Positions 1-10,013 of a DNA stretch of 64,000 nucleotides are shown piece by piece; within the stretch, counting starts at the first letter, position 1, and every line of letters starts with the position of its first letter. Position numbers and translations under genes: made by a program. The DNA is taken from contig CM042009.1 in NCBI GenBank assembly GCA_023525715.1, positions 124,709,819 through 124,773,818 on the forward strand. The letters are read 5' to 3'. This stretch comes from Cichorium intybus (taxonomy: Eukaryota; Streptophyta; Magnoliopsida; Asterales; Asteraceae). Below the pieces are notes generated by a model. The model had not been told where the DNA came from. It saw nothing but the letters and a program-made list of their open reading frames with translations, and searched no databases.

Positions 1-71
1 ATCTTCAATGTTAAAATTGTTAATGTGATTATATCTGTCCTTATTTCATCAATGATCACATAGGGGGAAAT
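1..71 (+). mobile_element. 3' internal end of copia element S, with polypurine tract
   Basis: The last bases of an LTR retrotransposon whose body lies left of the window. TAGGGGGAAAT at 61-71 is a polypurine tract placed directly before the LTR start (TGTTGAAAA at 72). A CATCA-rich stretch followed by a G-run is the arrangement I associate with SIRE/Maximus-type copia 3' ends; this lineage call is an inference because no coding sequence is visible. Confidence 0.6.
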
Positions 72-1508
72 TGTTGAAAAATGTTTTTGTATGTGACCAT
101 CATTGAAATAAGACGAAATGTTTTTTATTATCTAACAAATATTATCAGTTCATTTCAGGTTGCGTGGATTCGAGATTAAAAATGAGAAAATAAAAGAAAA
201 TGATTTTTAAAACCAAAACAAAGAAAAATACAAAAGAAAATTAAATTAAATCTATTTAAAATGAATTTTTGGAAATATATTTTCTAAATAATTTATTTTA
301 TTAGAATTAATTAATTTTATAAATTAAAAATGATTTTTCCTAATTTATTTGAATTTATTTTGATTTTTAAAACATTTAAAATCAATTTAAATTAAATAAA
401 AAAGGAACCAGGCCGCTACAGTCCAGCCCAGCAAGTCTCCGGCCCAATCGCGTACGGCCCATGCCGCGTCCAGCCCATTCTCCGCTCCGGATCCTCCTGC
501 CCGACCCGCACCCGCCGCTGGATCCATTTTGCCTCACAGCGCAACCCGCGCCTCGACCCGCCATCCGACCCGGTCCGCTCCACCTCTCCGATCCGGCACA
601 CTCTCAAACCACACGCGGACCTTACCCGCCCCAGATCCGACCCACTACCCGATCCGGCCGAACCATTTCGTCACACATGCAGATCCGCGCGTCGACCCGT
701 TTCGAAACCCGACCCAGAACCCGCGTGTTTCTGATGAAATAGTTACAGTTTTGGTCCCTGAACTTCCGAAATCCTTCAAAAACAACCCAAAACCCTCTAA
801 AATCCATATATAAACCGTTTTACACCATTTTTTTCATAACAACACATAATTATAAACCAAAAACTCTCTCAAAAACCTCTCCAATTTCCACCATCTTATT
901 TCCAACTTCCAAACACTCTCCAAAACACCAATAACACACACCAAAAACACCAAGAACACCAACCAAAAAACACCAAAAACACCAAACAAAAACATCAAGA
1001 TCACCAAGATTACCAAGATCACCAAACAAGTCAAGATTACCAAGATCATCAAACAAGAACAAATAGAGACACAGTCTATTAGAAATCCAGTCCAACCCTA
1101 AGCCAGTTCAGTCAATATATTTGACGAACCTACTTGATAGACCAGTCGTTCCATTAGTCCTGTTGTAAACCAGTTCAGTCAATCTATTGACGAACCTACT
1201 TGATATATATATATATATATATATTTATATAATTATAGTCATTTACATTATTTATCGTTTTATGTCTTTTAATTATAGTCATTTATATTATTTATCGCTT
1301 TAAGTCATTTAATTACTGCAATTTATATTATTTATATATCTTTCACACAGTAAACGGTGCAAACCTTTATTTGTGGCGATCAGATTATATATTATTATTT
1401 TGCAACTCTTATTATTTATTCCGCATTTATCTTTAATATATATATATTTGTCACACAATAAACGGTGCAAACCTTTATTTGTGGTGATCATATTTCATAT
1501 TTTCAACA
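72..1508 (+). repeat. 3' LTR of element S (SIRE-like copia, tentative)
   Basis: About 1.44 kb, bounded by the inverted ends TGTTGAAAA (72-80) and TTTTCAACA (1500-1508) and preceded by a polypurine tract. It has AT-rich U3 DNA, a C-rich block (about 411-740), a TATA box at 807, and then a C/A-rich transcribed leader with almost no G or T (about 855-1060). Its U5 part holds two internal duplications: a GACGAACCTACTTGATA unit near 1118 and 1189, and a segment containing GTGCAAACCTTTATTTGTGG near 1357 and 1464. S inserted into the 3' non-coding DNA of element A; the other target copy is outside the window. Confidence 0.8.
807..814 (+). promoter_or_regulatory. TATA box of the S LTR
   Basis: TATATAAA follows the GC-rich block and precedes the C/A-rich leader, so it is well placed as the U3/R promoter of the LTR. 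The start site would be near 840. This is inferred from position and sequence only. Confidence 0.6.
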
Positions 1509-2570
1509 GTCCATGACTTTCGATGTTGTCCGTGTAACGAGCTTTCAGAAATACCATCCCAGACCAGATGATCTTAGGTGGTTAGGTGCATAAGTCCCAC
1601 CCATTTTAGACCTACCGGCTCGAACAACAAAGGCCACAGATTGATATTTCCTTCCTAAATTCCAATCTTAAGACAGCTCAATCTTCTAAACTCATAAAAC
1701 TCAACTTATTTGACTAACTAATAGCATGATCACAAATAAACAGTATTTCTTGAAAAATACTAATGCTATCACAATCACAAACCATTCATTTCAAAATTGC
1801 AATTTATTAAAAAATTTTAAATAGTTGCTATAAATTTTTGAAAATTGATCATTTCTGCAAAAATTTCAAACATTACTCTTTCGACCGTCCACACCCCACA
1901 CTTAAAACCGTACAACGTCCCCGTTGTACAAAAAAATTATTTTTCAGCATAAGGGAGAAAGAGTTACCCTTTTTGGACGATAGATTGCTTGGTGCTCAGT
2001 ATCACAAGTATAATTGCGAACAAACGGATCCTTGATCTCGTATTCCGGAGTTGTAGCGCTACAGTGAACACGCCGGTGGTCGAGACAAGTGGAGGGGGCA
2101 CGGTGACCCCACACTTATCTGAGACAACTCCTTCTCATTTGGTGGAATATGCATAACTCAACAAACAAATTACACAAACATAACGAATATAAAATAGAAA
2201 TGTACAACAAGCAATTGTATGTACAACAAACATAACGAATATAAAATAGAAATGTACACAAACATAACGAATATAAAATAGAAATGTACAACAAGCAATT
2301 ATGTGAGTCGAAGTCAACGTCGAATGGGAAAAGACCGCGTCGCGTACTATATTGATGCCGCGGCGCGGTAATTTCAGCAGATTACTCCAACTTTAAAATC
2401 TCACAAAATCAATTCAACACAAGAAAAACTACTGATTTATTATTACTAATTACTGCCTTTAAGAGGCTTTATTTACCTAAGCAATTTCCTAAGAACACTT
2501 ATGTACTAATCCTAAAAAAAATGTAAATCCAACAATGTACTAAAAAATTCAAAAAATTACATCCATTTCT
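1509..2570 (-). other. 3' non-coding region of element A
   Basis: No convincing ORF. It holds a block (about 1511-1700) that recurs near 15681, near 21530-21655 (other strand) and near 60606, beginning CCATGACTTTCGATG. Two copies of a polypurine-tract-like motif (AAGTGTGGGGT on the minus strand) lie at 1893-1903 and 2106-2116. A hairpin GTACAACG/CGTTGTAC lies near 1910-1929. A short direct repeat containing CATAACGAATATAAAATAG occurs three times between 2178 and 2287. A CG-rich palindromic pair lies at about 2330-2372. Confidence 0.7.
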
Positions 2571-3908
2571 TTAACTGTGGGCAGTATCATCATAGTCGCC
2601 CTCTTCCTCCTCTGGATCTTCCTCCATAGGCTCTTCATCTGCATCTTGGATCGTTGGTTGAGGTCTCGGTGGAGAACATTTAATCTTTGCCATAAGTGTG
2701 ATCATGCAATCAGCTAGCCATAAAAGTTGCTGCTGTGTATTCTCGATTCTTTTGTCATCTTCATGTGCTGTATATGCTTGGACCTGGAGCTCCCGTGTGT
2801 GTGTCTCCAGAGTTTCCTTGAGTGTCTTCACCTCGTCCGCCAGAAAGCGAGATTCCATCGTAACAGGGGACAGGCCGCGGGGTAAACCGATAGCTGGCTT
2901 GGATCGTTTCCGGGAAGTAGTCGGCTCGGACCGGAGTGCTGGGAAAGGCATACGGTCAACGGACGGGATTCCATCGTCTACATAGATCACATCCCGTGAT
3001 GTTGCCACAGGTGGGCAAAAGATGATTGGAGGGATAACCTCCAACCCGTCAGTAGTGTGCTCGGAGATCAGCCCATATGACTTTGCCAGTCTAGTGATGA
3101 AGTGGCCTCTCCCGAATGCGGTTATTGTCATCGGTGCATCCGTAATTTGCTTGAAATAGTCCGCAACAAAGTAGGGAATGTTGCAAGTTTCCAACATCCG
3201 TGTAACGGACCACATCAGATGCAATTCCTGGGGCAGTACTTTCTCTTCATCTGCACGCGGCCATAGCATAGTGGTGATCAGCCGGTGCAACATGCGGTGG
3301 GATGGCAAATGCATGTAGCACTCCCGGACCGTGTTCTTGTGGTATCGGGTGGAAGCTATAGTGGCCCAGTAATCGGCTGGGGAAAAGGAATCCCCCATGG
3401 TTCGGCTGGCATGCCTGTGGAACATCTGGAATGCCGGTGAGTTCGATTCCTCCTCGGTGTACAGCCCGATGCGGTACCCGAATTCCCGCAAAGTACAGCT
3501 GCGGTCGTGATTTCCCAGAAGAAATCTCACAGTTTCCTCGGTATCCATGCCCCTCTGCTTGTGGTCAAAGTAATAGCTGGCAAGGAACTGTAGGTACACT
3601 TCACGGTAGACCGGCTCATTCATATTTGTTGCATTCTCCAAAGCCCGGCAAGTGTAAGTTAGGTCTCCTTCTTCATACCCTTCTTGTACTAACCAATCTT
3701 TCAGGTGATCCAAGATGCCCGACTCTCTTATCAAGTCCCAGTTGACCCTGCGGCACGGAAGTACGCGTTTGTTTTTGCACAGGCCCCGGCGGTTAAAGAA
3801 ACTAGCCGCGCGGACCCGATCGATCTTTGTGGTCACTGAGTTCCAATCAATGGTTTCAGAACTGCCTGTAGAAGACATCTTGCCTGCAGAAATCACAAAA
3901 ATTGACAA
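2571..3908 (-). CDS. ATHILA/env-like ORF of element A
   Basis: A 445-residue ORF without internal stops; the second Met (residue 11, MSSTGSSE) is the likelier start. The central part, with motifs such as YYFDHKQRG, VRFLLGNHD and EFGYRIGLYTEEE, then a DYW motif and LMWSVTRMLE, resembles the plant retrotransposon ORF found in Athila elements (Pfam ATHILA / putative plant transposon protein). The C-terminus is strongly acidic (residues about 425-445). It lies 3' of integrase, the place of the additional Athila ORF. I see no clear signal peptide or transmembrane segment, so a role as a true envelope is not supported. It is intact although gag-pol of the same element is broken. Function unknown. 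Confidence 0.72.
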   Translation of the reverse strand: MSIFVISAGKMSSTGSSETIDWNSVTTKIDRVRAASFFNRRGLCKNKRVLPCRRVNWDLIRESGILDHLKDWLVQEGYEEGDLTYTCRALENATNMNEPVYREVYLQFLASYYFDHKQRGMDTEETVRFLLGNHDRSCTLREFGYRIGLYTEEESNSPAFQMFHRHASRTMGDSFSPADYWATIASTRYHKNTVRECYMHLPSHRMLHRLITTMLWPRADEEKVLPQELHLMWSVTRMLETCNIPYFVADYFKQITDAPMTITAFGRGHFITRLAKSYGLISEHTTDGLEVIPPIIFCPPVATSRDVIYVDDGIPSVDRMPFPALRSEPTTSRKRSKPAIGLPRGLSPVTMESRFLADEVKTLKETLETHTRELQVQAYTAHEDDKRIENTQQQLLWLADCMITLMAKIKCSPPRPQPTIQDADEEPMEEDPEEEEGDYDDTAHS

Positions 3909-4166
3909 TTACTGCACTGTCCAGATGTTCGTCGCGTCGCACACATAACGACCCGTGACGCGTAAGATGAATATTCATAACCCGCGTCGTGGACTGTTCA
4001 TGCCGCGACGCGGCGAGCGATTTCAGTTAAGGAAACTCGATGATTCTGTCAAATTAAGTCCAATTTCTCTAATCTAGCACTTGGGTTTTATGTATCATGA
4101 TACTATAATCCTAATTTGGCAATCAATTTTACCAATTAAGTACAACATTACGAATTACAGTGTCAT
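3909..4166 (-). other. Spacer between integrase and env-like ORF of A
   Basis: Non-coding. Contains a CG-rich palindromic cluster (about 3929-4020, several GCGTCGCG/CGCGACGCG-type words) that mirrors the one at 2330-2372 on the other side of the ORF. Confidence 0.5.
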
Positions 4167-5355
4167 CTAGCAAGTTTCAAGACTTACAAAACTAGGAGAA
4201 GAAAAAGAGAGACTTACTTGAATTCCAGTGAATAAAAGAAGAATGCAAACGTAGTGATGTCCTACTTCAAAGACCTTCAATCGCAGCTTTGCGTCGTGAT
4301 GTCGCTTCATCTTTGATTTATAGGTGGCTGCGTTCTCGTATGCCTCATCTCGTAACTCTTCTAACTCAGACAACTGAAGTTTCCTTTCTTTTCCAGCATC
4401 AGTATAATCCATGTTGACTTTCTTAATGGCCCATAGGGCACGATTAGCGATCTCCACTGGCAGATGACATCCTTTTCTATAAACCAATCGATATGGAGTA
4501 GTCCCAATCGGTGTCTTGTACGCGGTTCGGTATGCCCATAATGCGTCATCTAGCTTTAGCGACCAATCCTTTCTATCAGTTTTGACAGTCTTTTGAAGAA
4601 TTTCTTTAATCTGCCTATTGGACACCTCCACCTGGCCGCTTGTCTGTGGATGATAAGGTGTTGCGATGCGATGATTCACCCCATAATGTTTCAGTAGCCT
4701 TCCAAATTTGAAATTCTTGAAATGAGATCCTCCGTCGCTAATGATTACTCTTGGGACTCCATGCCTGGTGAAGATATTTTTCTTCACAAATTTACAAACC
4801 ACGTGATGATCATTTGTACAAGTTGCTTCGGCCTCAATCCATTTAGAGACATAATCTACTACCACCAAAATGTAAACATACCCATGTGATGTGGGGAATG
4901 GACCCATGAAATCGATTCCCCAGACATCAAAGATGTCTACTACCAAAATCGGATTCAAAGGCATCTGATCTCTTTTTGATATGTTCCCTAATTGCTGGCA
5001 ATTGATACATTCCTTAGTAGTCTTGTGCGTATCTCGAAAGATAATTGGCCAATACAATCCGGATTCGAGAACCTTTACCCGGTCTTCTTTCCACTGAAAT
5101 GTCCTCCACATGCGGACGCATGACAGAGATCCAGCACCTCACCAATTTCATTGTCCGGCACACATCGGCGAATTATCTGGTCCTCTCCTACCTTAAAAAG
5201 GTCTGGGTCGTCCCAAATGAATCTCTTTGCATACGTGCGAAATTGCTTCTTCCTTTGTTTGGTCCAATGTGTTGGTATTGTTCCTATGGCCAGAAAATTT
5301 GCGTAATTTGCGTACCAAGGAGCTCCATTAACCTCTAAGAACTGCTCGTCGGGGA
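4167..5355 (-). pseudogene. Integrase of element A, frameshifted
   Basis: The ORF from 5111 to 4167 carries the second half of the zinc-binding region (KECINCQQLG), then the catalytic core with all three acidic positions visible: GIDFMGPFP, ISDGGSHF and GQVEVSNRQIKEIL. Upstream, 5355-5112 reads as integrase/spacer in another frame and reaches the CGGHFSGKK motif, so a 1-base shift lies near 5095. The C-terminus departs from the family after KVFEVGHHY and ends in unrelated residues, so the last domain is lost. The product would insert retroelement cDNA into the genome; this copy cannot. Confidence 0.85.
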
Positions 5356-5356
5356 A

Positions 5357-5722
5357 TCAGTCTTGAATTCCTGCTTCCAATCCTTCAGCTGGTAATCGAG
5401 AAAGGTGATCTGCCACCACATTTTCTGCTCCCTTCTTATCTTTGATGTCCACATCGAATTCTTTCAGCAGAAGTATCCATCTAATTAGTCTAGGCTTAGA
5501 CTCCTTCTTTGTAAGTAGACGCCGAACAGCACTGTGGTCAGTGTAAACCACCACCTTGGATCCCCAGATGTAAGATCGAAATTTATCTAAAGCAAATACT
5601 AAGGCAAGTAATTCTTTTTCAGTAGTTGTATAATTCAATTGAGCTTCAGAAAAAGTTTTACTAGCATAGCAAATAACAACAGGTTTCCTATCGACTTTTT
5701 GCCCTAAAGTCTTTAATAAACC
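5357..5722 (-). pseudogene. RNase H domain of element A, 5'-truncated
   Basis: The ORF begins in the RNase H region (LGQKVDRKPVVICYASKTF, then NYTTTEKELLALVFALDKFR, VVYTDHSAVRRLL and NVVADHLSRLP), typical of Ty3/Athila RT-RNase H. The expected C-terminal third of RT, between FMDDFSI at 9553 and LGQ here, is missing: roughly 130 codons lost together with the 5' half of the inserted element E. In intact relatives this enzyme degrades the RNA of RNA-DNA hybrids during reverse transcription. Confidence 0.82.
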
Positions 5723-5736
5723 TACGATAAATTTGT

Positions 5737-8054
5737 CGTCCTTTTCTCGATAAATTTGTAATTGTATTTATCGACGACATTTTGATTTATTCAAAGAGTC
5801 GAGATGAGCACAGATTTCATTTGCAACAAATGCTAAATCTTCTCCGAGACAAGAAATTATATCCGAAATTTTCAAAATGCGAGTTTTGGTTGCGGGAGAT
5901 TCAATTTCTTGGCCATGTGATAAATGAAGACGGTATAAAGGTAGATCCAGCAATGATCGAAGCTGGAATGAGTTGGGAACCACCAAAGAGTCCGATGGAG
6001 GTTCGTAGCTTTTTGGGATTAGCGGGTTACTATCGGCGATTCGTTGAAAATTTTTCCCGAATCGCTACACCCTAACCAAATTAACAAAGAAGGCGGAGAA
6101 GTTCAATTGGACTGAGGCGCAACAGTCAGCATTTGAACAATTACGAGATAGTTTGTGTAAAGCTCCGGTGTTAGCCTTACCGCAAGGCGGGGAAGATTTT
6201 GTTCTCTACAGTGATGCCTCTCTAAGCAGTCTTGGATGTGTCTTAATGCAGAGAGGACGAGTAATCGCTTATGAATCTCGACAACTCAAGTCACATGAGA
6301 AAGCTTATCCGGTGCACGATTTAGAGTTGGCAGCGATAATCTTTGCATTGAAGATGTGGCGACACTATCTTTATGGCGTACGGTTTCAGATTTACACAGA
6401 TCACAAGAGCCTGAAATATTTATTCGATCAAAAGGAGCTAAATATGAGACAAAGACGGTGGATGGATCTACTAAAAGATTATGATTGTGAAATACTTTAC
6501 CATCCCGGTAAAGCTAACGTGGTGACGGATGCGTTAAGCCGTAAAGAGCCGCCTATTCGAGTCGTATCGGCTCGAATGGGGATTGTAAGTCGATTACCGG
6601 AGGTGATACGTAGATGCCAAGGCGAAGCTAATGATTTGAAGAAATAGAGGATGATTAGTTATGTGGAGAAACTGGTGGAAAATGCACAAGGAATCAAGAC
6701 TTTCCAAGGGCGAGTTTGGGTTCCGAGACATGGCGAGGCGAGACAGTTATTGCTAGAGGATGCTCACTGTACTAGGTATTCGGTTCATCCTGGTAGTACA
6801 CGGATGTATCATAATCTAAAGCCGTATTACTGGTGGCCTGGTATGAAGCGAGATGTGGGACGATTTGTAGAGAACTGTTTGACATGTCTTCAGGTAAAAG
6901 CTAATCATCAAAAGCCGTATGGAGCAGTGCAACCATTGCCGGTACCAATGAAGAAATGGGATGAGATCACTATGGATGTCATCACAAAGTTGCCTCGGAC
7001 TCCTCGAGGATATGATTCTATATGGGTGATTGTTGACAGGTTAACAAAGTCGGCTCATTTTATTCCGATCCGAGAAGATTATCAAGTGTCAAAGCTAGCC
7101 GAGATTTATACTAGAGAAGTGGTGAGACGACATGGAGTGCCGACTTCAATAGTCTCGGATAGAGATAGTCTTTTCAATTCACATTTCTCGCAGAGTTTCC
7201 AAAAGCATTTTGGTACAAAATCCTTATTGAGTACTGCGTATCATCATCAGACAGATGGACAGTCGGAAAGGAAGATACAAACACTTGAAGATATGCTACG
7301 AGCCTGCATCATTGATTTTGGAGGCAGTTGGGAAGATCGTCCGCCTTTAGTGGAGTTTGCATATAACAACACTTATCACTCCAGTATACAGATGGCACCT
7401 TTTGAAGCCTTATATGGTGCATCGTGTCGGACCCCGACTTGTTGGACAGAGACTGGAGAGAAACCATTGGCGGGACCAGAGATTATAGCCGAGACCGAAG
7501 AGAAGATACAATGCATCCGTGAGCATATGCGAATAGCCCAGAACCGCCAAAAGCAATATGCAGATAAGAGGAGAAAACCATTAGAGTTCCATGTCGGGGA
7601 CATGGTGATGTTGAAGGTATCCCCATGGAAGGGAGTGATCCGGTTTGGCAAACGAGGTAAATTAAGCCCACGATTCATAGGACCTTTCCAAGTCTTAGAG
7701 AGAATTGGAGCAGTCGCTTATAAACTTGAGCTTCCAGATGAACTATGGGGTATCCATAATGTGTTCCATGTGTCACATCTCAGAAAAACATTATATAACA
7801 AATCCACTCGAATACCTTTAGCCGGAATCCAATTAGACTAAAAATTGAGATACCAAGAGATGCCGGAGCAGATATTGGATAGAATGGTTAAGAAGTTACG
7901 AAACAAAGAGATTGGAGTAGTAAAAGTACAATGGCGACACCATAGAGGTACGGATGTCACTTGGAAAGCTAAGGAGGAGATGCGGTCAAAGTATCCCTTT
8001 TTATTTCAAGAGATTCCGAGGACGGAATCTTTTGAAGGGGGTAAGAACTTGTAA
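5737..8054 (+). pseudogene. pol fragment of E: RT-RNase H-integrase-chromodomain
   Basis: Reading starts inside RT with the catalytic FIDDILIYSKS (about 5767) and runs to FLGLAGYYRRFVENFSRIATP. A 1-base deletion near 6071 shifts frame. RNase H follows (LYSDASLSSLG, YTDHKSLKYLF, NVVTDALSRK). An in-frame TAG at 6645-6647 separates it from integrase (6651-7841), which has H/C zinc-finger residues (HPGSTRMYHN, CLTCLQVKANH) and the acidic triad in MDVITKLP, SDRDSLF and GQSERKIQTLED, then a GPF-type module. Another in-frame stop at 7839-7841 precedes a chromodomain-like end (7845-8054). Three lesions plus the missing 5' half make it non-functional. Confidence 0.87.
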
Positions 8055-9552
8055 TACCGTATTATTAATTTATAGAGATTTTGTGTTAATCTTAATGTAA
8101 TTAAGATTTAAATAGGTTACTATATGAGTTAGGATGGTTAAAAACCCAATTGAGTAAAGTTTAGACTTGAAAAATGTCAAATCAGAGCTACACGGGTCGT
8201 GTATGGTCACACGGGTCGTGTATGGTCACACGGGTCGTCTAGAAAGGCTTAAGAAGCAAAGCAGTAACCTTTTCAGACCTACACGGGTCGTGTACCTCCA
8301 CACAGGTCGTGTAGCTCTTGTTTAAAAATTACCGAAGCGAGTTTAGGCCTCACACGGGTCGTGTGAGCCTACATGGGTCGTGTGAGTCTGTAAAGTTCAA
8401 GATAGCTTGCTGTAGGTCTCACACGGGTCGTGTGAGCCTACACGGGTCATGTCGCGCACTCAGGATTGTTTTAAAGTGCGGGTTTTCTTTCATTTGGGTC
8501 ATTTCCAATTCGACCAAAACCCTCCCAAAACCCTAGTAAAGCGATTCTAACCCTTCTAAGTCGAGATTAAGGCTTATTGATCACGAATTGAAGCTAGAGA
8601 TTAGTTCCTTGAGCTTGAAAGGTAATCCTCTTTGATTTTGGTTTTGTTTCAACCGTTGGATGGTTTGATTTGAGGTAGTTTCTTGTGGTTTTGATGAACC
8701 ACTTGCAACTAGCATGAATTAGAGTGAGCTTACTAGGATTAGTGTGTGTAATGGAGTTCTAATTCGAGACCCAAGCTAGCAAAGTGCTTGTATTGTGTTT
8801 TTAGGGTTGTATGAGTCAAAATGGTGAAATTGGAAGTTATAATTAGGATGGTATTGCTATCTTTTGATTATAAACCTCTCTTATGATTCAAATTCTTGAT
8901 TGTTATCGATGTTGAATCTGATTGAGATTGTTGAATATTGAGTTTGACCTGAGATATTGTGATACAGCTAAGGCTAGACAGGAGCACGACACACGCGGTT
9001 CAGGAGTTCCACAGTGTAACCCGACAACAGGTGAGTAGTTATTTATTGGATGGTTATATCTTATTATGACGATGTTTGCAAATAAGAATTAGGCTATGTT
9101 TTGATTTGGTTGAATATAACCAAATTTTGAGTATATGGAATAAAGAGTTGTAGTGTGTATATCACACTCGGGACTAAGATAGTCCGTTGAGCTTGATTAA
9201 AATGAGATAGTCGATGATATAAACCAATTAACCTAAATTTACTCACTGAGCTTTCATAGCTCATAAATTGTTTGTTACTGTGATTTATGTTAGGTTCTGG
9301 TAGCAGTGACCGCGGGAAGCGAAACATGGATGGATAGCTACACCTAGACTTGGACTTTGACTTGTATTGTAGTTTTGTTAAATAGTATAATGAACCCGGT
9401 TTTGGTGTAATAGTTATGTACTTTAGTGTATAACTTAAACTATGTTTTGATAGAACTTGTAAACTTGTTTCCTTTTGGATTATACCACAAATGATTTTGT
9501 GTTTGACTAAAATAATTTGGCATATCCTAAATTTGAGAAACCGGGCATTACA
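8050..9552 (+). repeat. 3' LTR of element E
   Basis: About 1.5 kb, running TGTAATACCG to GGGCATTACA (inverted ends TGTAAT and ATTACA), preceded by a purine tract. The U3 part carries nine copies of a CACGGGTCGTG palindrome (8191-8451). The following five bases, ATTGA, would be the target duplication; its partner was removed by the left-hand deletion. Confidence 0.86.
8191..8451 (+). repeat. Nine-copy palindromic motif array in the E LTR
   Basis: CACGGGTCGTG-type units start at 8191, 8210, 8229, 8282, 8301, 8353, 8372, 8422 and 8441. Flanking arms differ between copies yet stay complementary: TACAC/GTGTA at the first and fourth, CTCACAC/GTGTGAG at the sixth and eighth. Position in U3 suggests transcription-factor binding or RNA hairpins; neither is shown. 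Confidence 0.85.
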
Positions 9553-10013
9553 ATTGAGAAATCATCCATGAAGATTTCTAATGTATCACCAATCATGTCA
9601 GAAAAGATTGCCATCATACATCGTTGAAACGTCGCAGGCGCGTTACACAATCCAAATGGCATTCTGCGAAATGCAAAAGTACCATAAGGACAAATGAACG
9701 TTGTCTTTGCCTGATCTTCTGGATGAATTTCAATCTGATTATACCCAGAATATCCATCCAAAAAACAGTAGTACTTTTGTCCTGCTAACTTCTCCACGAT
9801 TTGATCGATGAATGGTAATGGAAAATGGTCTTTAGATGTAGCGGTATTAAGTTTCCGATAGTCAATACACACTCGCCATCCAGTTACTGGTCTTGTGGAT
9901 ATCTTGTCACCATCCTTTGTATCCACGACAGTGATCCCAGACTTTTTCGGCACAGTTTGCGTTGGGCTAACCCATTCGCTGTCAGAGATTGGGTAGATGA
10001 TTCCTGCGTCCAA
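9553..10013 (-). pseudogene. Reverse transcriptase N-terminal part of element A
   Basis: Minus-strand reading from 10013 gives the Ty3-type RT palm: DAGIIYPISDSEWVSP, RVCIDYRKLNTAT, HFPLPFIDQ, GYSGYNQIEIHPEDQ, FRRMPFGLCNAPATFQ, then EIFMDDFSI, whose FMDD is the catalytic motif. The sequence stops immediately after it, where the LTR of E begins. It is separated from the upstream gag-protease ORF by an in-frame TAG (10016-10014). The start codon in this segment is not biological; it is part of the polyprotein. Confidence 0.88.

Larger units (their letters stand above)
5737..9552 (+). mobile_element. Element E: 5'-truncated chromovirus (Tekay/Del-like Ty3), in A
   Basis: Keeps the second half of RT, RNase H, integrase, a chromodomain-like tail, a polypurine tract (GAAGGGGGTAAGA, about 8034-8046) and a complete 3' LTR (8050-9552). 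The 5' LTR, gag, protease and first half of RT are gone. The 3' LTR abuts A's RT right after FMDDFSI, which marks the original insertion site; the left side is a deletion junction near 5725-5760. Lineage is inferred from the integrase C-terminus (NVFHVSHLRK, then ILDR, VKVQWRHH and TWKAKEEMR). Confidence 0.87.

Noticed and set aside
461..813. Overlapping + and - ORFs in the GC-rich block
   Set aside because: Lie inside the S LTR, low-complexity proline/arginine translations in several frames, no domain, no codon signal.
2571..3908. A true retroviral-type envelope gene
   Set aside because: Position fits, but no signal peptide, transmembrane helix or cleavage motif is visible; only the plant Athila ORF resemblance is supported.
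4361..7678. Additional ORFs overlapping integrase of A and E on other frames
   Set aside because: Shadow frames of real pol sequence with no independent motif.
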